Shown here piece by piece: positions 6,342-14,052 of a stretch of DNA of 16,024 bases; within the stretch, counting starts at the first letter, position 1, and each line of letters begins with the position of its first letter. The notes beneath the pieces were generated by a model. It saw only the letters and a list, made by a program, of their open reading frames with translations, ran no database searches and was not told where the DNA came from. Location of the stretch: contig JAHQWY010000044.1 of NCBI GenBank assembly GCA_029856445.1, forward strand, positions 1-16,024, read 5' to 3'. The DNA comes from Promethearchaeia archaeon. Its GTDB lineage: Archaea; Asgardarchaeota; Lokiarchaeia; Sigyniarchaeales; SOKP01. Both the position numbers and the translations under genes were made by a program.

Positions 6342-8651
6342 ATGATTTTAATTATGAATGAAAATAATATCGAAGGAGGAAAGAGCACTATTAAAATAGT
6401 TAACACTGGTTGTTGTCATGATTGTGGAGGTCGCTGTACTCTCAAGGCTCATGTAAAAGACGGTAAGATTATACGTTTTGAAACAGATAATGGGGAAGAG
6501 CCACAATTGCGAGCATGCTTACGCGGAAGAGCATATAGGCAAAAGGTCTATCATCCAGATAGGCTAAAATATCCTATGCGCCGTATTGGAGAGCGAGGAA
6601 AGGGTGTATTTGAGAGAATTTCTTGGGATGAAGCATTAGATATAATAGCAAGTAAAATGAAAGAAATAAGGGATAAATACGGAAATTCTTCTATTTTATT
6701 CGTTCCTGGTGCTGGAAATCAGGGTATGCTTCATGGTGTGACACCGTCAGGTTTAATGCTTAATCAATTCGGGGGATACACTCGAATGTGGGGCATCCCC
6801 TCCTATGAGGGAGCCCTTTTTGCGTCTATGGCCACCTATGGAACCATGATGACCGGAAACGCTCGTGAAGATTTACTCAACTCAAAACTTATCATCATGT
6901 GGGGTTGGAATCCAGCCAACACTATTTGGGATCCAGGTACACCTTTATTATTTGCTAAAGCAAGAGAAAAAGGCATTAAAATTATTAATATTGATCCAAT
7001 TTTTACTGATTCAGCAGCTATTTTAGCAGATCAGTGGATTCCGATTCGTCCAGGTACTGATGCTGCAATGCTTAGTGCAATGACATATGTAATTATTAAT
7101 GAGAACCTTCAAGATCAGAATTTTATTGATAAGTACACTCACGGTTTTGATAAATATAAAGAATATATTATAGGTGAAGAAGATGGGATTCCTAAAACAC
7201 CACAATGGGCGGAAGAAATTACTACTGTTCCAGCAGATATAATTATAAACTTGGCTAGAGAATATGCTACTAATATACCGGCAGCTCTTATGGCAGGATG
7301 GGGTCCTGCTCGAACTGCTAGAGGAGAACAGTATTCAAGAGCTGCTAATATACTCTGTGCAATTACAGGTAATATTGGTATTAATGGTGGTTATGCCTCC
7401 GGTTTCATGCGAGCATATTATAGTAGAGAGAGTGTTGGTTCAGCAGGTAGGAAAAAATCAGGACCTATAAAAGAAGAAGAAAAAAAGGAGATGGAAAAAA
7501 AACAAACTCCAAGAGGAAACCCAGTCGATTTCAGAGCTCCTCCTCGTAAAGATGCCTTATATAAGTTAAGAGGGGGAACGAATCCTGTGAGCACTCGTAT
7601 TCATTTTAATGAGTATTATGATGCAATATTACAAGGGAAGAAGGGTGGGTTTCCTGCGGAATTAAAAATGGCGTATATTGTAGCAGAAAATCGTTTAAAT
7701 CAATATAGCAATGTTAATAAGGGTATAAAGGCATTAAAATCTCTTGAATTCATTGTAGTGCTCGAACAATTTATGACTCCGACCGCTAAGTTTGCCGATA
7801 TTTTATTACCTGTAAATACGTTCATGGAAAGAAATGATATAGCAGTGCCATGGCTTGGATCACCTTATTATATTTATTTAAATAAAGCAATCGATTCTCT
7901 ATATGAATCAAAATCAGATTTAGAAATTTGTAAAGAGTTAGCACAAAAATTGGGAATTGACCCAGGTTTGCTAAATTTAACTGAAGATCAAATTTTAAGG
8001 ATATTCAGTTCTCCTCGTAAGGATATAAAGAGTTATGATGAGATGAAAAGAGATGGATTTTATAAAGTAAAGGTAGAGGAACCCTTTGTTGCATTTAAAG
8101 AACAAATTGCAGATCCAGAAAATAATCCTTTCCCTACATTATCGGGAAAAATCGAGATATATTGCGACCATATTGCAGAATTAAATATCCCAAATATGCC
8201 ACCGATTCCTAAATATTTAAGTCATGAAGAACATTATGATGCTCCTCTAGCAGATAAATATCCACTACAGCTACTTACTCCCCATAATAAAAGAAGAACT
8301 CATTCAAGTTTAAGCATGATTCCATGGTTAGAGGAAGTAGAACCTCATAGGTTATGGATAAATCCTAAAGATGCTAAAGCAAGAAAGATTGAACAAGGGG
8401 ATATGGTCGATATTTTTAATGATAGAGGGAGAGTTCGAATTCCTGCCAATGTTACTGAACGAGTAATACCTGGAGCGGTAGTAATCTATCAAGGAGCATG
8501 GTATAATCCAAATGAAGAAGGCGTTGATGTTGGAGGGTGTGGGAATGTCCTAACAAAAGACACACGTTCTCCAGGGGGTGCTTTCCCAATGAACAGTGCT
8601 CTCGTACAAGTAGAAATATTTTCTAAGAAAAAGTCAGAGGTGACATCATGA
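6342..8651 (+). CDS. DmsA-like molybdopterin oxidoreductase, catalytic subunit, cytoplasmic
   Basis: A 769-residue member of the DMSO reductase superfamily, binding Mo- or W-bis-pterin and one [4Fe-4S] cluster. The N-terminal ligands are C25-x2-C28-x3-C32-x26-C59, followed by LRGRAYRQKVYHPDRL(K)YP, a family hallmark. S154 in IPSYEGALFASMATYG aligns with the metal-binding serine of DmsA-type enzymes. SKLIIMWGWNPANT (181-194) is the standard pterin-binding stretch, and the C-terminal molydopterin dinucleotide domain begins about 640 (PLQLLTPHNKRRTHSS). There is no twin-arginine or other signal peptide, so the enzyme is predicted cytosolic. A lysine/glutamate-rich insert occupies about 369-402. 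Relatives reduce or oxidise S- or N-oxides, polysulfide or organic substrates, and the actual substrate here is unknown. The stop overlaps the next gene's start (ATGA). A second in-frame ATG at 6354 is an alternative start favoured by promoter spacing. Confidence 0.9.
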   Translation: MILIMNENNIEGGKSTIKIVNTGCCHDCGGRCTLKAHVKDGKIIRFETDNGEEPQLRACLRGRAYRQKVYHPDRLKYPMRRIGERGKGVFERISWDEALDIIASKMKEIRDKYGNSSILFVPGAGNQGMLHGVTPSGLMLNQFGGYTRMWGIPSYEGALFASMATYGTMMTGNAREDLLNSKLIIMWGWNPANTIWDPGTPLLFAKAREKGIKIINIDPIFTDSAAILADQWIPIRPGTDAAMLSAMTYVIINENLQDQNFIDKYTHGFDKYKEYIIGEEDGIPKTPQWAEEITTVPADIIINLAREYATNIPAALMAGWGPARTARGEQYSRAANILCAITGNIGINGGYASGFMRAYYSRESVGSAGRKKSGPIKEEEKKEMEKKQTPRGNPVDFRAPPRKDALYKLRGGTNPVSTRIHFNEYYDAILQGKKGGFPAELKMAYIVAENRLNQYSNVNKGIKALKSLEFIVVLEQFMTPTAKFADILLPVNTFMERNDIAVPWLGSPYYIYLNKAIDSLYESKSDLEICKELAQKLGIDPGLLNLTEDQILRIFSSPRKDIKSYDEMKRDGFYKVKVEEPFVAFKEQIADPENNPFPTLSGKIEIYCDHIAELNIPNMPPIPKYLSHEEHYDAPLADKYPLQLLTPHNKRRTHSSLSMIPWLEEVEPHRLWINPKDAKARKIEQGDMVDIFNDRGRVRIPANVTERVIPGAVVIYQGAWYNPNEEGVDVGGCGNVLTKDTRSPGGAFPMNSALVQVEIFSKKKSEVTS
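8636..8643 (+). promoter_or_regulatory. Strong Shine-Dalgarno inside the Mo/Fe-S operon
   Basis: AGAGGTGA ends 4 nt before the ATG at 8648 and is a near-complete match to the expected anti-Shine-Dalgarno complement. Together with the ATGA overlap it points to translational coupling of the two oxidoreductase subunits. Confidence 0.75.
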
Positions 8652-9226
8652 AACAAATGGGATTTTATTTTGATCAAACTAGATGTACAGGATGTTATAC
8701 ATGTTCAGTTGCATGTAAAGATTGGAATGATATTGATGCTGGACCTGAAAATTGGATGCGTCTAACCACAATTGAAAATGGAAAGTTTCCCAATTTATCT
8801 CTTTCTTATCTTGCTATAGCTTGTAACCATTGTGCTGATCCACCATGTGTAAAGGTTTGCCCTGTGAATGCAATAATAAAACGAGAAACAGATGGTATAG
8901 TAATAGTGGATGAAAGTTTGTGCTTGGGTAAAATAGAATGTGGAGCAAAATGCTTGAAGGCCTGTCCGTGGGATGCACCTCAATTTAATTCGAAAGAAAA
9001 TGCTAAAATGAGAAAGTGTAATTTATGTATCGATAGGGTGAAGACGGGAAAGCAAACGATATGTGTTGAAGCCTGCCCTATGTACGCTTTAGATGTAGAT
9101 TCAATTGATAAATTACAAAAAAAGTATGGAAATAATCATACAGCAGAAGGATTTAAAGATAATGAGAAAATAAGACCTTCAATAATTTTTAAACCAAAAA
9201 AAGCAAAAATAAAAAAAAGTGAGTAA
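8648..9226 (+). CDS. DmsB-like four-[4Fe-4S] electron-transfer subunit
   Basis: A 192-residue polyferredoxin expected to pass electrons between the Mo subunit and an external partner. Sixteen cysteines fall in four groups: C13, C16, C19, C23; C59, C62, C67, C71; C92, C98, C102, C106; and C124, C127, C139, C143. The segments CTGCYTCSVACKDWND, CNHCADPPCVKVCP and KCNLCIDRV...CVEACPMYALD are typical of DmsB/PsrB/NrfC proteins. The third group is spaced C-x5-C-x3-C-x3-C (CLGKIECGAKCLKACPWDAP) instead of the common C-x2-C-x2-C-x3-C, a variant that appears in one branch of the family. There is no signal peptide, in agreement with a cytosolic complex. No NrfD/DmsC-type membrane anchor gene follows. 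The tail after about 165 is lysine-rich. The start overlaps the previous stop and the stop lies 1 nt before the next ATG, so it is clearly cotranscribed. Confidence 0.92.
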   Translation: MKQMGFYFDQTRCTGCYTCSVACKDWNDIDAGPENWMRLTTIENGKFPNLSLSYLAIACNHCADPPCVKVCPVNAIIKRETDGIVIVDESLCLGKIECGAKCLKACPWDAPQFNSKENAKMRKCNLCIDRVKTGKQTICVEACPMYALDVDSIDKLQKKYGNNHTAEGFKDNEKIRPSIIFKPKKAKIKKSE

Positions 9227-9227
9227 A

Positions 9228-10730
9228 ATGGAAGAGAAATATATAGTAAAAACTAAATCTGGAAGAATTCAGGGATATTTTAACAGGGGGGTAATAAAAT
9301 TTAAAGGAATTCCATATGCTGCTCCCCCTATAGGTAACTTACGCTTCAAACCTCCAGTCCCCGTTGAACCTTGGGATAATATACGTGATGCTACAAAATA
9401 CAGTCGGGTATGTCCTCAACCTTCATCTGCTCTTGAAGAGATGTTTTCAGACCCATTACCTCAGAGTGAAGAAGATTCATTAACCCTAAACGTATGGACA
9501 CAAGGTTTAGATGATAAAAAACGTACAGTAATGTTTTTTGTTCATGGAGGGGCATTTCGAACTGGTAGTGGGCGAGCTCTAGACGGCTCACGTCTAGTTC
9601 TTAGGGGAGATGTTGTAGTTGTAAGTTTCAACTACCGTCTTGGTCCTTTTGGATTTCTTTATATGCCTGATGTACCTAATGCTACTCCAAATGTTGGGTT
9701 GCTTGACATGGTTACCGCGCTTAAATGGGTAAGAGAAAACATAACCCAATTTGGAGGGGATCCTGAAGATATTACAATATTTGGTGAGTCTGCGGGAGCC
9801 TTCGCTGTAAATTGTTTACTTGCAATGCCAGCTGCTAAAGGTTTGTTTAAAAGAGCTATTGTGCAATCTGGTTATGTAAATAAATTTAGTTGTCAACCCT
9901 CAGCTGGAATAAAAACTTATGAGACTTTAATTGAGAGATTAGGTATTACAAAAGGAGATGTGGAATCCTTACGGAACATCCCGTTTGAAAAGATTACTGA
10001 AAAATTAAGCAATTTCGAAGATATGTCGCAGGGTGTTATCAATTTTACTCCTACGATTGATAAAGATACATTACCTGAAAACCCTTATGAAGCTGTTAAA
10101 AATGGTTTTGCTGAAGATATAGATTTATTTATAGGTTCTAACTTGGATGAAAGCAAAATGTGGACAATTTGGGTTTCTGGAGGAGATAATAATTTTACTG
10201 AAGAAAAATTATTGAGAAGGACCACTGACTTAATGCGATTAATTGATCAAAATGAAGCACAGTCTAAAGAACTAATTAATCTTTATGAAAAAACAAGAAA
10301 AACTCCAGGAGATATCTTTGATGCTATAAATACTGATTATCAATTTCGCATTCCTTCTATTCGTCTAGCTGAAGCACAATCTAAACATCAACCGAATACG
10401 TTTATGTACCTTTTTTCTTGGAAAACACCTTGGGAGGGCGGGAAATATGGGGCAATGCACGCACTTGAGCTTTCATTTGTATTTGGAATCCTGTTGGCTG
10501 AAAATAAAGGCATTTATGCAGAAAAAACTGAAGAAACTCAAAAGCTATCAGAACAAATGATGGACACATGGATATCTTTTGCTCGTACAGGGAATCCCAA
10601 TCACGATAATATCCCTCAGTTGACCCCTTATGATTTAAAAAAGAGAGCCACAATAATATTTGATAAAGAGGTTACAATTGAAAATGATCCTTACAGTGAT
10701 GAAAGAATTGCATGGGAAAACATCTTATAA
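9228..10730 (+). CDS. Type B carboxylesterase, paralogue 1
   Basis: A 500-residue alpha/beta hydrolase of the carboxylesterase/lipase type B family, predicted to hydrolyse carboxylic esters. The N-terminal signature FKGIPYAAPPIGNLRFKPP is at 25-43. The oxyanion loop is HGGAF (106-110). The nucleophile elbow is GESAG with S188, the acid is E308 in GSNLDESK, and the base is H411 in GAMHALEL. The usual EDCLTLN motif reads EEDSLTLNVW, with serine in place of the cysteine that forms a disulfide in secreted eukaryotic relatives. There is no signal peptide, so it is cytosolic. I place the start at the ATG at 9228. The GTG at 9219 lies inside an AGTGAG Shine-Dalgarno-like block with a 4-nt spacer to 9228, exactly as in the next esterase. 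The gene begins 1 nt after the Fe-S subunit's stop and is part of the Mo operon. Confidence 0.9.
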   Translation: MEEKYIVKTKSGRIQGYFNRGVIKFKGIPYAAPPIGNLRFKPPVPVEPWDNIRDATKYSRVCPQPSSALEEMFSDPLPQSEEDSLTLNVWTQGLDDKKRTVMFFVHGGAFRTGSGRALDGSRLVLRGDVVVVSFNYRLGPFGFLYMPDVPNATPNVGLLDMVTALKWVRENITQFGGDPEDITIFGESAGAFAVNCLLAMPAAKGLFKRAIVQSGYVNKFSCQPSAGIKTYETLIERLGITKGDVESLRNIPFEKITEKLSNFEDMSQGVINFTPTIDKDTLPENPYEAVKNGFAEDIDLFIGSNLDESKMWTIWVSGGDNNFTEEKLLRRTTDLMRLIDQNEAQSKELINLYEKTRKTPGDIFDAINTDYQFRIPSIRLAEAQSKHQPNTFMYLFSWKTPWEGGKYGAMHALELSFVFGILLAENKGIYAEKTEETQKLSEQMMDTWISFARTGNPNHDNIPQLTPYDLKKRATIIFDKEVTIENDPYSDERIAWENIL

Positions 10731-10737
10731 TATTTAT

Positions 10738-10760
10738 ATTAAAAGCAAATATCAAAATCT
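10738..10760 (+). promoter_or_regulatory. Possible degenerate copy of the shared promoter core
   Basis: Within the 42-nt gap between esterases 1 and 2 the sequence ATTAAAAGCAAATATCA resembles the core ATTAAAGCAATATCA of the 5177-5222 element, with two single A insertions. It could be an internal promoter or chance similarity in A/T-rich DNA. Confidence 0.25.
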
Positions 10761-10768
10761 GGAGTGAG
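10761..10768 (+). promoter_or_regulatory. Shine-Dalgarno GGAGTGAG that decides the esterase 2 start
   Basis: GGAGTGAG ends 4 nt before the ATG at 10773. A GTG that would extend the frame upstream starts at 10764, inside this site, so it is unlikely to be the initiator. Confidence 0.65.
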
Positions 10769-10772
10769 AATA

Positions 10773-12272
10773 ATGGATGAAAATTTAATTGTAGAAATAT
10801 CTCATGGAAGGGTGCGTGGATATAAAAGACGTGGAGTTATTAAATTCAAAGGAATTCCTTATGCAGCACCACCAATAGGAGATCTTCGGTTTAAACCTCC
10901 TGATCCTGTTGAACCTTGGAGTGACGTGCTAGACGCGTCAAATTTCAGTCCGATTGCACCTCAACCTCCCCCTAATATCGAAAATCGATATGCTAGAGAA
11001 ATGAAAAAGAGCGAAGCTGAATGCTTAACTCTAAACATATGGACTAAGAGTCTTGATAAACAAAAGCGTCCAGTAATGTTTTGGATACATGGAGGGGGAT
11101 TCACAACAGGAAGTGGGGCTGGGTCAGATGGGGCTCGCCTAGTACTCAGAGGAGATGTAGTTGTTGTTAGTATCAATTACCGTCTCGGACCCCTTGGTTT
11201 TCTCTATATGCCTGATATTCCTGATGCGACCGCCAATGTTGGAATGCTTGATATGATTGCTGCACTTAAATGGGTAAAAGAAAATATAGAGAAATTTGGT
11301 GGGAATCCAGATAATATTACTATTTTTGGTTGTTCCGCTGGAGGTTTTGCTGTAACTACTTTGCTCGTAATGCCAGCTGCTAAAGGATTATTTCATAGAG
11401 CGATCGCACAATCGGGAGCTGCGCATAAACATAGTTTTAATCCAACTGTTGGTATTAGTAATTATGAACATTTAATTAAAAAACTAGGGATTAAAAAAGG
11501 GGATATTGATGCACTGCGTAAAGTTCCATATGAGGAACTTATTCAAAACATGAAAAGAGCTAAGTGGAGAGTGAAAGGCGTAATTACGTGGGGACCTGTA
11601 GTTGATAAAGATACGTTACCAGAACATCCTATAAAAGCGATTAAAGATGGTTCTGCCAAAAATATCGAATTATTAACAGGAACTACTTTAGATGAATTTA
11701 AGTTATGGACCGCAATTGCAACTGAACCAATTGAAGTTAGTGAAGATAAACTACTTGAAAAAGTAAATAGAATTATGAGATTTATGGACCGGGATGAAAA
11801 TAAGGCAAAACAAATGATCGAAATTTACAGTCAACAAAGAAAAACGCCTAGGGATATCCTTGATGCAATCCGTACTGACTATGAATTCCGCATACAAGCC
11901 ATTCGTCTTGCTGAAGCTCAATCTCAGCACCAAAACAATACTTATATGTATCTCTTCTCATGGAAGAATCCTTACAAGGGAGGAAAATTCGGAGCAATGC
12001 ACGGTCTTGAAGTATGTTTTGTTTTTAATACTCTGTGGGATAGAGATTTACCGATGATTGCTCGTAAGACTGAAGAGACACAAGAATTATCTGAAAAAAT
12101 GATGGATACATGGATTTCTTTTGCTCATACTGGAAATCCAAATAATAAGGGTATTCCTAAAGTGCCTCCTTATGATTTAGAAAAACGATCTACAATAATT
12201 TTTGACAAGGAAATTACAATTCAGTATGATCCTTATGGAAAAGAGAGGTTAGCTTGGGAAGGTATATTATAG
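10773..12272 (+). CDS. Type B carboxylesterase, paralogue 2 (GCSAG elbow)
   Basis: A 499-residue close paralogue of both flanking esterases, with collinear domains. It has FKGIPYAAPPIGDLRFKPP (25-43), the AECLTLN motif (82-88), the oxyanion loop HGGGF (106-110), E308 in GTTLDEFK and H410 in GAMHGLEV. The nucleophile elbow is G186-C-S188-A-G, whereas GESAG is usual in type B carboxylesterases and is present in both neighbours. The triad is otherwise complete, so activity is expected. The residue next to the serine could alter nucleophile environment or substrate choice. There is no signal peptide. The gene sits 42 nt after paralogue 1 with its own good Shine-Dalgarno and is probably cotranscribed. 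It is followed by a T-rich gap that looks like the end of the operon. Confidence 0.9.
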   Translation: MDENLIVEISHGRVRGYKRRGVIKFKGIPYAAPPIGDLRFKPPDPVEPWSDVLDASNFSPIAPQPPPNIENRYAREMKKSEAECLTLNIWTKSLDKQKRPVMFWIHGGGFTTGSGAGSDGARLVLRGDVVVVSINYRLGPLGFLYMPDIPDATANVGMLDMIAALKWVKENIEKFGGNPDNITIFGCSAGGFAVTTLLVMPAAKGLFHRAIAQSGAAHKHSFNPTVGISNYEHLIKKLGIKKGDIDALRKVPYEELIQNMKRAKWRVKGVITWGPVVDKDTLPEHPIKAIKDGSAKNIELLTGTTLDEFKLWTAIATEPIEVSEDKLLEKVNRIMRFMDRDENKAKQMIEIYSQQRKTPRDILDAIRTDYEFRIQAIRLAEAQSQHQNNTYMYLFSWKNPYKGGKFGAMHGLEVCFVFNTLWDRDLPMIARKTEETQELSEKMMDTWISFAHTGNPNNKGIPKVPPYDLEKRSTIIFDKEITIQYDPYGKERLAWEGIL

Positions 12273-12276
12273 GTTA

Positions 12277-12331
12277 TTTCATTTTTATTTTCTTATCTTA
12301 TCAATTTTTTAGTTTCTATTTAATTTTTTAA
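12277..12331 (+). terminator. T-rich terminator after esterase 2
   Basis: Right after the stop at 12272, repeated T-runs of four to six residues occur over about 55 nt. They probably end the Mo/Fe-S/esterase operon. The following A/T-rich sequence to 12404 may hold the promoter of esterase 3, but I cannot pick one box with confidence. Confidence 0.45.
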
Positions 12332-12404
12332 AATTTCAAATAATATGTAATATTTAATAAAATCAAAAAAAATTAGGAAAAAAACTTCAAGAAGGTTAAT
12401 AACA

Positions 12405-13898
12405 ATGGAAAATGATTTTATTGTAGACACTACTCATGGTAAAATAAGAGGATATAGTAGAAGAGGAGTTATCAAATTCAAGGGGATTCCTTATGCTGCA
12501 CCCCCTGTTGGAAATCTACGCTTTAAACCTCCAGCTCCAATTGAACCTTGGAATAGTGTGCTTGATACAACAGAATATAGTCCTGTCTCAATTCAGCCAC
12601 CCTCAACCCTCGAATTTGGAGAACCTATGCCTCAGAGTGAAGCTGAATGTTTAACTTTAAACATATACACCCAGAGATTAGATAATGGGAAAAGACCAGT
12701 AATGTTTTGGATCCATGGAGGAGGATTCATCACAGGAAGTGCTGTTATTTATGATGGAGCGCGGCTAGTTCTTAGGGGAGACGTGGTTGTAGTTAGTATT
12801 AACTATCGTCTTGGATATCTTGGTTTTTTCTATATGCCAGATATGCCTGATACAACTGCTAATGTGGGATTACTTGATATGATTGCAGCACTTGAATGGG
12901 TTAAAGAGAATATCTCAAAGTTTGGAGGAGATCCAAATAACATCACTATTTTTGGGGAATCTGCGGGTAGTGTGGCAATTGCTAGCTTACTTGCTATGCC
13001 TTCAGCTAAAGGTTTGTTTCATAGAGCTATCCTACAATCTGGAGCTGCAAATAAATATGGTTTTAATCCTGTCTCTGCGATTAAAGTTTATGAAGAATTA
13101 ATTCAAGAATTAGGCATTGAAAAAGGAGATATAAAGGCATTACGTAAAGTTCCAGCTGAGAAATTTATTGCACCTCCGATTGATAGAACTGGATTTCGAG
13201 CACGTGGATTAAGAGTGGGACCAGTTGTAGATAAAAAAACTTTACCAGATCACCCATTAAATGCTATTTCTGAGGGATATGCAAAACATATTGATATATT
13301 CATCGGATCGAATTTGGATGAAAATAAATTATTTTTAATGCAGAATCCGAAGGCTCTCGAACTTACAGAAGATCGATTATATAAAACTGCAAATGAAATT
13401 ATGCGAATGACAAAACAGAAAGAAAGTAAAGCTAAGGAGTTGATAGATGGATATCGAGAATTACGAAAAACCCCAAGAGATATCGTGGATGCAATATTAG
13501 CTGATTATACGTTTCGAATCCCTTCTATTCGTCTTGCTGAAGAACAATCCAAATATCAAAAGAACGTTTATATGTATCTTCTCACTTGGCAGAGTCCTTT
13601 AGGTGGGGGGAAGTATGGAGCAATGCATACTCTCGATCTTCCTTTTGTATTCAATATTTTACCCGATAGAGATGTAGGTACATTCCCTCGTAAAACAGAG
13701 GAAACTCAGAGATTATCAGAACAAATGATGGATGCTTGGATTGCTTTTGCTCGTTCAGGCAACCCAAATCACGAAAATATTCCAGATTTACCTCCTTATA
13801 ATAAAGAAAATAGAGCGACAATACTCTTTGACAATGAAATTACTATCAAACAAGATCCCTATGGAAATGAAAGAGTATTATGGGATGGTATTTTTTAA
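12405..13898 (+). CDS. Type B carboxylesterase, paralogue 3
   Basis: A 497-residue third member of the tandem set. It has FKGIPYAAPPVGNLRFKPP (25-43), AECLTLNIY (80-88), the oxyanion loop HGGGF (104-108), GESAG with S186, E306 in GSNLDENK and H408 in GAMHTLDL, so all catalytic residues are in place. At the N-terminus it shares more with paralogue 2 (for example HG, RGY, RRG and VLD) than with paralogue 1, suggesting the 2/3 split is more recent. The clearest differences among the three lie at about residues 255-272 and 310-330, which probably line the substrate pocket or lid. There is no signal peptide. The start ATG has GAAGGT about 8 nt upstream. A 132-nt T-rich gap separates it from paralogue 2, so it may be its own transcription unit. 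Confidence 0.9.
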   Translation: MENDFIVDTTHGKIRGYSRRGVIKFKGIPYAAPPVGNLRFKPPAPIEPWNSVLDTTEYSPVSIQPPSTLEFGEPMPQSEAECLTLNIYTQRLDNGKRPVMFWIHGGGFITGSAVIYDGARLVLRGDVVVVSINYRLGYLGFFYMPDMPDTTANVGLLDMIAALEWVKENISKFGGDPNNITIFGESAGSVAIASLLAMPSAKGLFHRAILQSGAANKYGFNPVSAIKVYEELIQELGIEKGDIKALRKVPAEKFIAPPIDRTGFRARGLRVGPVVDKKTLPDHPLNAISEGYAKHIDIFIGSNLDENKLFLMQNPKALELTEDRLYKTANEIMRMTKQKESKAKELIDGYRELRKTPRDIVDAILADYTFRIPSIRLAEEQSKYQKNVYMYLLTWQSPLGGGKYGAMHTLDLPFVFNILPDRDVGTFPRKTEETQRLSEQMMDAWIAFARSGNPNHENIPDLPPYNKENRATILFDNEITIKQDPYGNERVLWDGIF

Positions 13899-13929
13899 TA
13901 TCTCTAATGTTCAGATTTAAATCCTTCTA

Positions 13930-13954
13930 TTTTTTTCTTTTAGTATTTTTTTTT
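13930..13954 (+). terminator. Strong poly-T terminator after esterase 3
   Basis: T-runs of seven (13930-13936), four (13938-13941) and nine (13946-13954) occur about 30-55 nt after the stop. There is no obvious stem, fitting archaeal U-tract termination. Confidence 0.6.
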
Positions 13955-14052
13955 CAAAATAGTTATAAATAGTTTATTTATTACTCTCTAAGTTCTATTG
14001 ATTATTAAAAGAGAAAGCTTTATTATAGTTTAAAGAACTATTTTTAAACGTA

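Noticed and set aside
6835..6860. T168 of the Mo subunit (YGT) as a novel threonine metal ligand replacing the usual serine
   Set aside because: Aligning the segment with DmsA from memory places the metal-binding serine 12 residues earlier, where this protein has S154 at the same distance from YG. The threonine is in a following loop.
7264..7470. 68-codon frame within the Mo subunit gene
   Set aside because: It is a shifted-frame shadow of a conserved coding sequence, with low-complexity leucine-rich translation and no Shine-Dalgarno.
6342..9226. The Mo and Fe-S pair as a pyrogallol transhydroxylase for breakdown of gallate esters
   Set aside because: The esterase neighbours and lack of an anchor made this tempting, but transhydroxylase large subunits lack the N-terminal [4Fe-4S] cysteines, and here all four are present. 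The subunit is also shorter.
10402..10653. 83-codon minus-strand frame opposite esterase 1
   Set aside because: It overlaps the conserved histidine region of the esterase, and comparable frames occur opposite the other paralogues only by chance positions. No promoter or start signal was seen.
9228..13898. Tandem esterases as possible pseudogenes from duplication
   Set aside because: All three frames are uninterrupted, of normal family length and with complete catalytic triads, so decay is not supported.
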